From an uncultured Caulobacterales bacterium (GTDB lineage: Bacteria > Pseudomonadota > Alphaproteobacteria > Caulobacterales > Caulobacteraceae), in the NCBI GenBank assembly GCA_903840435.1, contig CAIMFV010000053.1:1-64000 (forward strand): a stretch of DNA of 64,000 bases. The letters run 5' to 3'. Shown one piece after another: positions 17,963 through 25,947 of this stretch. The notes beneath the pieces are model-generated. The model made no database searches and was not told the origin of the DNA. It was given only the letters and a program-made list of their open reading frames with translations. Position 1 is the stretch's first letter; each line of letters starts with the position of its first letter. Made by a program: the position numbers and the translations under genes.

Positions 17963-19429
17963 ATGAGCTTAGAGCGCCTAAACGCCTTATTGCACCGGGC
18001 TCATGAGGTTCAGGTCGCCTGCCTCGGCGATCTGATGCTCGACCGCTATGTCTATGGCGATGTGTCGCGCATCTCGCCAGAGGCGCCCATCCCGGTAATG
18101 GCGGCCCGATCTGACGCCGTCATGCTCGGCGGTGTTGGCAATGTCGCCCGCAATGTCGCCTCGCTCGGCGGTCATGCGCTCTTAGGCGGTGGCGTGGGGC
18201 AAGACGCCGCCGCCGCCCAGGCGCGTGCCTTGATTGCCAGCGAGGGCCGGATGGAAGGCGCGCTGGTGGCCTTCACCGACCGTCCGACCAGCGTCAAGAC
18301 CCGCTTTGTCGCCGCCGGTCAACAATTGCTGCGCCTAGACGAGGAGTCCGACCAAGCCCTCTCCACCGCCGATGCAGAGGTATGGAAGACGGCGGCCTTG
18401 GCGCTGGTCAAACGGGCCAAGGTTGTTGTGCTGTCCGACTATGCCAAGGGCGCCATCACACAAGACCTGGCCACGAGCGTGGTCGATGCCGCGCGCGCGG
18501 TTGGCGCTGCCGTCATTGTCGATCCCAAGGGCCTATCCTTCGCCAAATATGGCGCGGTTGATCTAATCAAGCCCAATGCCAAGGAGTTGGCGCTTGTCAC
18601 CGGCTTGCCCGTCACCTCGGACGCCGAGGTCGAGGCGGCATTGACGGCGGCTTTGCAGGTTTGCGCCGCCAAGGCCATCTTGGTCACGAGGGCTGGCGAC
18701 GGCATGTCCTTAGCGGTGCGTGGCCATCCGGTTGTCCATTTCGGCGCCAGAGCGCGGGCGGTCTTTGATGTTTCTGGCGCCGGCGACACAGCCATAGCTG
18801 CCCTGGCCTTGGCCTTAGGGGCTGGCGCTGACCTGACCGAAGCGGCGGGTTTTGCCATCCTCGCTTCTGGCGTGGTGGTGGGGAAGCTTGGAACGGCCGT
18901 CGTCACGTCGCAAGAATTGGTCGAATACGAAATGACCGCAAACCTTGCCCCGACAGAGGCAAAGCTTGCTGGCCTCAGCGACGCTGCGGCGCGGGTTGCC
19001 ACTTGGAAGGCGCAAGGGCTGAAGGTCGGCTTCACCAATGGCTGCTTTGATATCCTCCACCGGGGCCATATTGCCTATTTGGCCCAGGCGCGCGGCTGGT
19101 GCGACCGCTTGGTCGTGGCGCTCAATTCGGATGCGTCGGTCCGGCGCTTGAAGGGAGAAACACGCCCGGTCAATGGTCTCGACAGCCGCGCCCTGGTGGT
19201 GGCAGGCCTCGCCAGTGTCGACCTTGTTACCATGTTCGATGAGGAAACCCCGATCGACGTTATCGGTGCTTTGCAACCCGATGTGTTGGTCAAGGGCGCC
19301 GACTATCGGATCGAAGACGTGGTAGGCGGCGATCTGGTCAAGGCCTATGGTGGTGAAGTGCGACTCGCGGATCTGGTGGAGGGCTATTCCACCACGGCCG
19401 CCATTCGCCGCATGACCGGGGACGCCTGA
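17963..19429 (+). CDS. hldE: Bifunctional heptose-7-phosphate kinase / heptose-1-phosphate adenylyltransferase
   Basis: HldE carries two steps of ADP-heptose synthesis for LPS inner core. The 488-residue protein has an N-terminal ribokinase-type kinase domain (to about residue 320: GDLMLDRYVYGDV, GGVGNVARNV, and the anion-hole DVSGAGDTAIA) and a C-terminal nucleotidyltransferase with NGCFDILHRGHIAYL (HxGH-type motif). Length matches E. coli HldE (477). Several start codons compete (GTG 17942, ATG 17945, 17957, 17963); 17963 has GAGAGG six bases upstream. It overlaps hldD by one base. Confidence 0.96.
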   Translation: MSLERLNALLHRAHEVQVACLGDLMLDRYVYGDVSRISPEAPIPVMAARSDAVMLGGVGNVARNVASLGGHALLGGGVGQDAAAAQARALIASEGRMEGALVAFTDRPTSVKTRFVAAGQQLLRLDEESDQALSTADAEVWKTAALALVKRAKVVVLSDYAKGAITQDLATSVVDAARAVGAAVIVDPKGLSFAKYGAVDLIKPNAKELALVTGLPVTSDAEVEAALTAALQVCAAKAILVTRAGDGMSLAVRGHPVVHFGARARAVFDVSGAGDTAIAALALALGAGADLTEAAGFAILASGVVVGKLGTAVVTSQELVEYEMTANLAPTEAKLAGLSDAAARVATWKAQGLKVGFTNGCFDILHRGHIAYLAQARGWCDRLVVALNSDASVRRLKGETRPVNGLDSRALVVAGLASVDLVTMFDEETPIDVIGALQPDVLVKGADYRIEDVVGGDLVKAYGGEVRLADLVEGYSTTAAIRRMTGDA

Positions 19430-20427
19430 TGCGTAATCTCATCTTGGTGACGGGGGGAGCGGGATTTATCGGCTCCAACATCGTCGCCGATCTGCTCAGC
19501 TCAACCGATTTCGAAGTGGCGGTGTGCGACCGTCTGCGCGAGGCCGAGGGCGGCAAATGGCGAAACCTCGCCAAGCATGATCTGGCCGACTTCATTCCGC
19601 CGGAAGACCTGTTTGACTGGCTCGCGGCCAATGCCAGTCGCCTGAGTGCCATCGTGCATATGGGCGCCATTTCCGCCACCGCTGAGCCGGACGCCGACCT
19701 GATCGTCAAGACGAACTTTGTCCTGTCGCGAAAGCTCTGGGAATTTGCAGCCCGTCATGGCGTCAAATTTGTCTATGCCTCTTCTGCCGCCACCTATGGG
19801 GCTGGCGAGCAGGGCTTTAATGACGACGACGACCACGCCAATTTGAAGCGCTTGCGCCCGTTGAACGCCTATGGCTGGTCCAAGGCGTTTTTTGACCTTT
19901 ATGCCCGCCGTAGCGCCGATGCGGGGTTTGCGCCGCCGTCCTGGGCGGGCTTGAAATTCTTCAATGTTTACGGGCCGAATGAATATCATAAGGGGTCGAT
20001 GAAGTCGGTCATCGCGCAGATTTGGCCCAAGGCCTCGCGCGGGGAAACCGTGACCCTCTATCGCTCGCACAATCCCCATTATGAAGACGGCGGGCAGTTG
20101 CGCGACTTCGTCTATGTCAAGGATGCCGCCCGGGCTGCGGCATGGTTGGCCCAGCGCGACGGCGTCAGCGGGATCTTCAACCTCGGCTCGGGTCGAGCCC
20201 GATCCTTCAAGGATTTGGCTTTGGCGGTCTTCCGCGCTGCGGGCAAGGCGCCCGATATTGCCTATATCGACACGCCAGAAATTCTCCGCGAGAAATATCA
20301 GTATTTTACCGAAGCGCGTATGGGGCGGCTGGCAGCCCTTGGGTTTTCGGCGCCCTTCCACAGTTTAGAGCTTGGGGTTGAGGACTATGTGGTCGGTTAC
20401 TTGTCCACTTTCGACCCCTATCGGTGA
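19429..20427 (+). CDS. hldD: ADP-L-glycero-D-manno-heptose 6-epimerase
   Basis: HldD epimerises ADP-D-glycero- to ADP-L-glycero-manno-heptose, the last step before heptosyl transfer to KDO-lipid A. The 332-residue short-chain dehydrogenase has the NADP motif TGGAGFIGSN (residues 8-17), the YGAGEQGF and NAYGWSK (YxxxK catalytic pair) segments, and FFNVYGPNEYHKGSM. Length is normal. It overlaps hldE (TGATG) and the next gene begins nine bases after its stop, so translation is probably coupled along the block. Confidence 0.96.
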   Translation: MRNLILVTGGAGFIGSNIVADLLSSTDFEVAVCDRLREAEGGKWRNLAKHDLADFIPPEDLFDWLAANASRLSAIVHMGAISATAEPDADLIVKTNFVLSRKLWEFAARHGVKFVYASSAATYGAGEQGFNDDDDHANLKRLRPLNAYGWSKAFFDLYARRSADAGFAPPSWAGLKFFNVYGPNEYHKGSMKSVIAQIWPKASRGETVTLYRSHNPHYEDGGQLRDFVYVKDAARAAAWLAQRDGVSGIFNLGSGRARSFKDLALAVFRAAGKAPDIAYIDTPEILREKYQYFTEARMGRLAALGFSAPFHSLELGVEDYVVGYLSTFDPYR

Positions 20428-20435
20428 GGGGCAGC

Positions 20436-21602
20436 GTGGCCGCTGAGCGGCTTACCGGTCTGCGCTGGGCGGCGGGCCTCATCGCCCTCCTATTCGGCGT
20501 GGCTGTCTTCTCCTTCGCCTATTTCCAGGACGACATTCAGCGCGCAGCGCTCGACCCGCAACAACCGTTTCAGACCTACCATCCCCCGCCAGCGCCAGAC
20601 TACACCAAGCCCGCCGCATGGCTGGCGCAGGGTGACCCAGCCTCAGGCACCGCGCCCACAACCATTTTCTATGTCGGACCGACAAGCTTTATGGGCGGGC
20701 GAAACTGGCTCGGTGCGGTTCCGGGAGCGGGCGAGCAGCAGCGGCGCGATCTGGCAGCGCTGGCCAATTATGAGGGCCCGTTCGCCGAACTCGGCCCGGC
20801 CTTTGCGCCGCACTATCGCCAGGCGAGCTTTTTTGCCTATGGGCTGACCCGCCATGATGATGGGCGCGATGCGCGACGGTTTGCCTATCAAGATGTTCGC
20901 CGGGCGTTTGAACAGTTTTTGTCCACCCACCCAGGCCCTCGCCCTTTCGTACTTGTCGGTGTCGAGCAAGGGGGGCAGGCCATTGCGCGGCTGTTGCAAG
21001 ACCTTACCGACCATCCTGAGGTGCTTCAGCGTCTCGCCGCCGTCTATCTGATCGAGGTGATCGCACCCGAAGCCGATTTTGGCCAAAACGGCCTGCCGCC
21101 GCTGTGCACCACGCGCACCCAAGCCCGCTGCACCGTCATCTATCGCAGCCTGACCAATGCCAGCCCGCCGCGCGAGCGGATCTTGGGGCGTGCGCTTGTA
21201 TGGTTGCACGACGGACAGTTGGAAGAGCTTGGCGATCGCAAGCCCGCGTGTGTCAATCCCCTGTCCGGTGTGCGAGATGATGCAGACCTTTCGCCTGAGC
21301 ACAATCTTGGTGCTGCAAAACTCAGCCATCCGGCTGAGACGACCAAGCCCCGTCTGCAACCCGGCCTTGTCGGCGCAAGCTGCGAGGCGGGCTTGTTGCG
21401 GGTCTCGACGCCCTCTTCGGCAGACTTTCAGGTTCAGGGGGAGGGGGTGGCGCGCTTAACCATTCCGGGCTTCAACCTCTTCTTCGGCGATCTCCGCGCC
21501 GACGCCAAGGCGCGCCTTTCAGCCTGGTACGGACGCCCCCTGGCCGAGGGCATTGTCAGCTCGCGCGACGTGACCCCAGCGCCCATCCACCCCATTCCTT
21601 AG
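20436..21602 (+). CDS. DUF3089 alpha/beta-hydrolase-like protein, probably inactive
   Basis: A 388-residue protein with one N-terminal membrane helix (about residues 8-28) and a periplasmic domain recognisable as DUF3089: TTIFYVGPTSFMG, RHYRQASFFAYG-like context, FVLVGVEQGGQAIARLL, and a C-terminal GFNLFFGDLRADAKARL. DUF3089 members are lipase/esterase-like with a GxSxG elbow. Here the elbow reads GVEQGG, with Glu at the nucleophile position. The C-terminal segment, usually an H-x-x-DYxLF-type motif, reads TIPGFNLF. It may therefore be a pseudoenzyme. The GTG at 20436 is chosen for its GAGGGG site; a GTG at 20424 overlapping the hldD stop is the alternative. Placement after hldD suggests an envelope role. 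Confidence 0.75.
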   Translation: MAAERLTGLRWAAGLIALLFGVAVFSFAYFQDDIQRAALDPQQPFQTYHPPPAPDYTKPAAWLAQGDPASGTAPTTIFYVGPTSFMGGRNWLGAVPGAGEQQRRDLAALANYEGPFAELGPAFAPHYRQASFFAYGLTRHDDGRDARRFAYQDVRRAFEQFLSTHPGPRPFVLVGVEQGGQAIARLLQDLTDHPEVLQRLAAVYLIEVIAPEADFGQNGLPPLCTTRTQARCTVIYRSLTNASPPRERILGRALVWLHDGQLEELGDRKPACVNPLSGVRDDADLSPEHNLGAAKLSHPAETTKPRLQPGLVGASCEAGLLRVSTPSSADFQVQGEGVARLTIPGFNLFFGDLRADAKARLSAWYGRPLAEGIVSSRDVTPAPIHPIP

Positions 21603-21611
21603 AGGCGTTGC

Positions 21612-22112
21612 TTACAGTCTGGCGCGAAGCAGTTCCAAAGCCCGCACCAGACTGCGTTGCCTGACTTCCGTCCGCCCCAAATCGCCAAATCGCTCCTCGC
21701 AATGCAGGATCAGGCCATTGGCGGCAGCCGTGGCGAAGTGGACGGTTCCCACCGGCTTCATCGGCGAACCCCCGCCGGGTCCGGCAACGCCTGTGATCGC
21801 CACCGCCAGATGGGCATTGGCGTGGAGGAGCGCGCCTTCGGCCATGGCGCGCGCCACAGGTTCCGACACAGCGCCAAAGTCGGCGATCAAGTCGCCGGGC
21901 ACGCCTAAGAGCTCGGACTTGGCGCGGTTCGAGTAGGTGACGAAGCCGCGCTCGAATACGTCGGACGAGCCAGCGATTTCGGTCAGCGCGGCCGCGACCA
22001 AGCCACCGGTGCAGCTTTCAGCGGTGGCAATGCGCCAATGCCGCTGACGGGCCTCTTCCAACGTCAATCGGGCTAAGGTTTCAACGTCAAGGCTGAACAT
22101 GGTTTCGCGCAC
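21612..22112 (-). CDS. CinA-C-terminal-domain protein (nicotinamide-nucleotide amidase, PncC-like)
   Basis: A ~166-residue stand-alone CinA C-terminal domain. The family deamidates nicotinamide mononucleotide to nicotinate mononucleotide in pyridine-nucleotide recycling. Landmarks are ATAESCTGGLVAAALT near residue 30, GSSDVFERGFVTYSNRAK, and AVAITGVAGPGGGSPMKPVGTV. The N-terminal MoCF/COG1058 domain of full CinA is absent, as in PncC of enterobacteria. The start is a GTG at 22112 with AAGGA three bases before it; an ATG at 22100 is the alternative. Its start overlaps the 3' end of ispDF, suggesting cotranscription. Confidence 0.9.
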   Translation of the reverse strand: MRETMFSLDVETLARLTLEEARQRHWRIATAESCTGGLVAAALTEIAGSSDVFERGFVTYSNRAKSELLGVPGDLIADFGAVSEPVARAMAEGALLHANAHLAVAITGVAGPGGGSPMKPVGTVHFATAAANGLILHCEERFGDLGRTEVRQRSLVRALELLRARL

Positions 22113-23262
22113 CGATCCTTAGGGTGGGGATTTCGAGGGTTGCCAGCGCCTGGGCCGCTATGCCTTCGCGGCGTCCGGTAAAGCCCATGCCCTCGGTGGT
22201 GGTTGCCTTGACGCTCACCCCGTCAATATCCATGCCGAGAATTTCGGCGAGGCGGGCGCGCATGGCCTGACGGTGCGGCTTTATTTTTGGCGCTTCGCAG
22301 ATCAGGGTCACATCGACCTGGGTGATTACCGCCCCGCTTTGCCGCGCAAGTCGGGCGGCATGGCGGAGGAAGAGGTCCGAAGGCGCACCCTTCCATTGGG
22401 GATCGGTCGGCGGAAAGTGGTCGCCAATATCGCCGAGGCTGAGCGCCCCCAACACGGCGTCGGTCAGGGCATGCAGGCCGACATCGGCGTCTGAATGGCC
22501 GATCAAGCTTTGATCATGGTCAAGCTTAACGCCGCAGAGCCAAACGGCCTCGCCCGGTCCGAACCGGTGGGCGTCAAAGCCCTGGCCGACGCGGACGCGG
22601 CGATGGGGCGCGATCATCACCTCCGCCAAGTCGAAGTCCTCCGGATAGGTCAGTTTGTTGAGTAAGGGATCGCCGGGCACAAGCCGGACCACGCCCCCGC
22701 GCGCCTCAACCAAGGCGGCATCGTCTGTCGCTTCGGCCGAAGGCTCAGCATAGGCGTCCAGAAGGGCCTTGGTGCGAAAGGCTTGCGGAGTTTGGGCCCG
22801 AAAAAGTCCGTCGCGGGCGACCGCGCCCGTGGCACGCCCAGTCGCATCGGCACGTTTTAGGGTGTCGGGCACCGGAAGGGCTGGCAAGGCGCCATCGGCT
22901 TCGCCCAAGGCCGCGATCAGGGCCGCGATATGGGAGCTCCGGACGAAGGGCCGGGCGGCGTCGTGGACGAGGATGGCCTCAACGTCTGGGTTCAGCGCGG
23001 CTAGCCCATTTTTTACCGAGACCGACCGCGTCGCGCCGCCAAGCGCCAGCCGCCAACCGCTCAGGCCTGCAAAGGCCGCGCGTGCCAAGGGTTCGTGATC
23101 CTGGCCGATGACCACCACCACCTCGGTGCAGCCGCCCGCCAACAGACCTTCCAGCGCCCAACGGGCGACAGGCCGTCCGCCAATCTGTCGCCATTGCTTG
23201 GGGAGGTCGCTCCCCATCCGTTCGCCCCGCCCTGCGGCGACTAAAACAGCCGAATATCGCAT
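22087..23262 (-). CDS. ispDF: Bifunctional IspD/IspF (MEP pathway)
   Basis: A fusion that makes 4-diphosphocytidyl-2-C-methylerythritol (IspD) and later the cyclic diphosphate (IspF) in isoprenoid synthesis. The 391-residue protein has an N-terminal cytidylyltransferase (residues 1-~228: AVLVAAGRGERMGSDLPKQW, ILVHDAARPFV, RAQTPQAFR) and a C-terminal cyclase from about 232 (RVGQGFDAHRF, IGHSDADVGLHALTDAVLGA, DVTLICEAPKIKPH). The metal-binding Asp and His of IspF are present. The intermediate kinase, ispE, lies at 54 kb. It is divergent from ntrB across 94 bp; the dusB gene that often sits between these genes in alphaproteobacteria is missing here. Confidence 0.97.
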   Translation of the reverse strand: MRYSAVLVAAGRGERMGSDLPKQWRQIGGRPVARWALEGLLAGGCTEVVVVIGQDHEPLARAAFAGLSGWRLALGGATRSVSVKNGLAALNPDVEAILVHDAARPFVRSSHIAALIAALGEADGALPALPVPDTLKRADATGRATGAVARDGLFRAQTPQAFRTKALLDAYAEPSAEATDDAALVEARGGVVRLVPGDPLLNKLTYPEDFDLAEVMIAPHRRVRVGQGFDAHRFGPGEAVWLCGVKLDHDQSLIGHSDADVGLHALTDAVLGALSLGDIGDHFPPTDPQWKGAPSDLFLRHAARLARQSGAVITQVDVTLICEAPKIKPHRQAMRARLAEILGMDIDGVSVKATTTEGMGFTGRREGIAAQALATLEIPTLRIGARNHVQP

Positions 23263-23356
23263 GACCTGTTGTTTCTCGGTCGCAATCGGTTGTCCAGAAG
23301 ATAAAACAGCAAAGAGTCCTCTGGACCTTTTGTATTTTTAGCTCAAAAGTTAAGCA

Positions 23357-24457
23357 ATGACAGTTTTATCACCAAAATTGCCTAAAGAAGAGGCATCTAG
23401 AGCGCAGGCCTTCGAAATGGCGCCCTGTGCCCTGTTGGTCGTGACGCCGGAAGGTGAGATCGCCTTTGCCAATAGCGCCGCCGAAACGCTGCTGGGCGGG
23501 GCTTTGACCGCGCGCCGGGCGGCGAAGCTTGGCCTCCTCGACCCCCATTCCGACATTGGCGGATTTATTGGCCGGGTTTTGCGGCGCGGAGGCGGTGCGC
23601 GGCAAAAGGGCTTGGAAATCGTCCTTCCCGGAGAGGCATCTTTAAGCGTCGACGCTGAAGCCTCGGTCCACCCGGACGGTGCCGCGACCATCCTCCTGAC
23701 ACCGCGCGAAGAGACCGACGCGGACGCGCCTGCCTCTGCCTTGCAGACCGCCGCCAATCTTGGCCGGACCCTCGCCCATGAAATCAAAAACCCGCTGGCC
23801 GGAATTCGCGGGGCAGCGCAGCTATTGCAATCGGGCGCCAGCCCTGAAGATTCAGCCCTCGCGCAACTGATCGTCGATGAGACGGACCGGGTTCGGCGCT
23901 TGGTTGAGCGGTTGGAAGCCTTTTCCGACGTGCGGCGTCTGCACATCGAGGCGGTCAATATTCACCGGGTTCTGGATCGGGTTCGCGCCCTGGTGGCGAA
24001 TGGAGTTGGCGAGGGGATCCGTTTTCGCGTTCTCTACGATCCCTCACTGCCGCCGGCCCGGGGAGATGAGGACCAACTTGTGCAAATTTTCCTCAATTTG
24101 GTGAAAAATGCGGCAGAGGCGGCCCGCTCGCGCCGAGATGACCATGGAGAGGTGGTGATATCCACGGCGTATCGTCATCTGGCGAGGCCGAGTGATGGGG
24201 AGGCGGTCGAGTCCGCCCCCCTCGAGGTTCGTGTGCAGGATAATGGGCCAGGAGTTGCGCCTGAAGTGAGACGACGCTTGTTCGATCCTTTCGTGACCGC
24301 CAAGCCTGGGGGAACGGGATTAGGACTGACCGTCGCGGCCCAACTCGTGGCCGCTCACAAGGGCGTCATTGATTTTCACTCGGAACCGGGAAAAACCGTG
24401 TTCCGCGTGCATTTGCCCATTCTTTTGAACGCTAACCCCGACGAGGCGACAGTGTGA
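23357..24457 (+). CDS. ntrB: Nitrogen-regulation sensor kinase NtrB (GlnL)
   Basis: NtrB phosphorylates or dephosphorylates NtrC according to PII signals. The 366-residue cytosolic kinase has an N-terminal PAS domain (about 15-120: PCALLVVTPEGEIAFANSAAETLL), a HisKA domain with phospho-acceptor His141 in LAHEIKNPLAGIRGAAQLL, and an HATPase with QIFLNLVKNAAEAA, DNGPGV and GGTGLGLTVA. There are no membrane helices, as expected. The upstream gap is AT-rich (AAAAGTTAAGC before the ATG) and must hold divergent promoters for ispDF and this operon. ntrC begins 25 bp after its stop. Confidence 0.95.
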   Translation: MTVLSPKLPKEEASRAQAFEMAPCALLVVTPEGEIAFANSAAETLLGGALTARRAAKLGLLDPHSDIGGFIGRVLRRGGGARQKGLEIVLPGEASLSVDAEASVHPDGAATILLTPREETDADAPASALQTAANLGRTLAHEIKNPLAGIRGAAQLLQSGASPEDSALAQLIVDETDRVRRLVERLEAFSDVRRLHIEAVNIHRVLDRVRALVANGVGEGIRFRVLYDPSLPPARGDEDQLVQIFLNLVKNAAEAARSRRDDHGEVVISTAYRHLARPSDGEAVESAPLEVRVQDNGPGVAPEVRRRLFDPFVTAKPGGTGLGLTVAAQLVAAHKGVIDFHSEPGKTVFRVHLPILLNANPDEATV

Positions 24458-24482
24458 CTGACAAGCCTTGAAGGGCGAATGG

Positions 24483-25871
24483 ATGCAAAAGAAAATCCTG
24501 ATCGCAGATGACGATGCTTCAATTCGCTTAGTGGTAAGTCAGGCGCTGACACGCGCGGGGTATCAGGTTCGGGCAACAGGCGCCGCCGCGACCTTGCTAA
24601 AATGGGCCGCGGACGGTGAGGGGGATTTGATCGTCACAGATGTGATGATGCCCGACGCCAATGTGTTCGACGTCCTGCCCCAGATTCGCAAGGCCCGACC
24701 GCTTTTGCCGGTCATTGTCATGAGCGCGCAAAATACGGTGGTCACCGCCGTCACCGCAGCCGAGCGCGGCGCGTTTGAATACCTGCCCAAGCCCTTCGAT
24801 CTTGATGATCTGATTGCAACCGTTGAGCGGGCCCTTGCGCCAGCACCCCAGGTGCAACAGGCCAGGGCGGACGCCAAGGCCGCCCGTGATGAACGCCTGC
24901 CACTGATCGGGCGATCGCCAGCCATGCAGGAGGTTTATCGGACCCTTGCCCGGCTGGTACCGACGGAATTGACCGTATTGATTACCGGTGAGTCCGGCTC
25001 TGGCAAAGAACTCACAGCCCGCGCCTTGCATGATTTTGGTCGCCGCCGCGAAGGGCGGTTTGTCGTTGTGCATCTGGCGGCCACGCCGCGCGAGCGGGTT
25101 GAGGCCGAGCTCTTTGGTCGGGACGGGCAGACCGGGAAACTGGTCGAGGCCGATGGCGGCACGCTCTTCCTTGATGAGGTGGGCGACCTGCCCTTGGACG
25201 CGCAAACTCGGGTTTTGCGGGTCATTGATGGCTCGGAGCGGCCGATCAATCCAAGGACGGATCGACCTGTGGATGCTCGCGTTGTGGCGGCGACTAATCG
25301 AGACCTCAGCGCCTTGATCCAACAGGGCTTGTTTCGCCAAGACCTATTCTTCCGCTTAAATGTCGCGCCCTTACGCCTGCCGCCGCTGCGCGACCGGCGC
25401 GAAGATGTGGCAGATCTCTGTCGCGCCTTCCTGTTGCGCGCGCATCGCGAGGGGCTGGCGTCGAAAACTGTTGATGAAGGGGCCGTGGCGCGCCTGAAGG
25501 CCCATAGCTGGCCCGGCAATGTGCGCGAGCTCGAAAATCTGATGCGCCGCATTGCTGCGCTCTATGCTGAGCCGGTCATCACCGCGCGTATTATCGAGCG
25601 TGAACTTGAGCCAGTTTCGGTCAGCGCCGAGGGGGAGGCAAGTCTCGATCGGTTGATCGAGCAGGCTGTCGCGGCAGCCTTGGCCAGTGGCGAAGGCGAC
25701 CTCTATGATAAGATTTTGGCCCAGATCGAGCGTCCGATGATCCGCACAGTACTGGCCGCCACCCGCGGTAATCAGGTGAAGGCGGCAGATCGGCTCGGTC
25801 TCAACCGCAATACCCTGCGCAAAAAGATCACCATGCTGGGTCTCTCGGCGCGGGAGGATGGGACGGACTGA
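24483..25871 (+). CDS. ntrC: Nitrogen-regulation response regulator NtrC lacking the GAFTGA loop
   Basis: NtrC, phosphorylated by NtrB, controls nitrogen-assimilation genes. The 462-residue protein has a receiver (Asp53 in [10 protein letters not shown]), an AAA+ domain with Walker [10 protein letters not shown] (168-176) and Walker B TLFLDEVG (227-234), and a Fis-type helix-turn-helix (about 425-455, [19 protein letters not shown]). Between ELFG and ADGGTLFL the usual GAFTGA loop that contacts sigma-54 is absent; the segment reads [10 protein letters not shown]. Rhodobacter capsulatus NtrC is a known GAFTGA-less form that works with sigma-70. The ATG at 24483 has GAAGGG seven bases upstream. 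Confidence 0.95.
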   Translation: MQKKILIADDDASIRLVVSQALTRAGYQVRATGAAATLLKWAADGEGDLIVTDVMMPDANVFDVLPQIRKARPLLPVIVMSAQNTVVTAVTAAERGAFEYLPKPFDLDDLIATVERALAPAPQVQQARADAKAARDERLPLIGRSPAMQEVYRTLARLVPTELTVLITGESGSGKELTARALHDFGRRREGRFVVVHLAATPRERVEAELFGRDGQTGKLVEADGGTLFLDEVGDLPLDAQTRVLRVIDGSERPINPRTDRPVDARVVAATNRDLSALIQQGLFRQDLFFRLNVAPLRLPPLRDRREDVADLCRAFLLRAHREGLASKTVDEGAVARLKAHSWPGNVRELENLMRRIAALYAEPVITARIIERELEPVSVSAEGEASLDRLIEQAVAAALASGEGDLYDKILAQIERPMIRTVLAATRGNQVKAADRLGLNRNTLRKKITMLGLSAREDGTD

Positions 25872-25947
25872 CCTAGGTGTCATTGCGCGACGCCAATTTG
25901 CAACAATGCTGTTGATTTTTTAGCACAGGTCGGCCTAGGCTGAAGCC

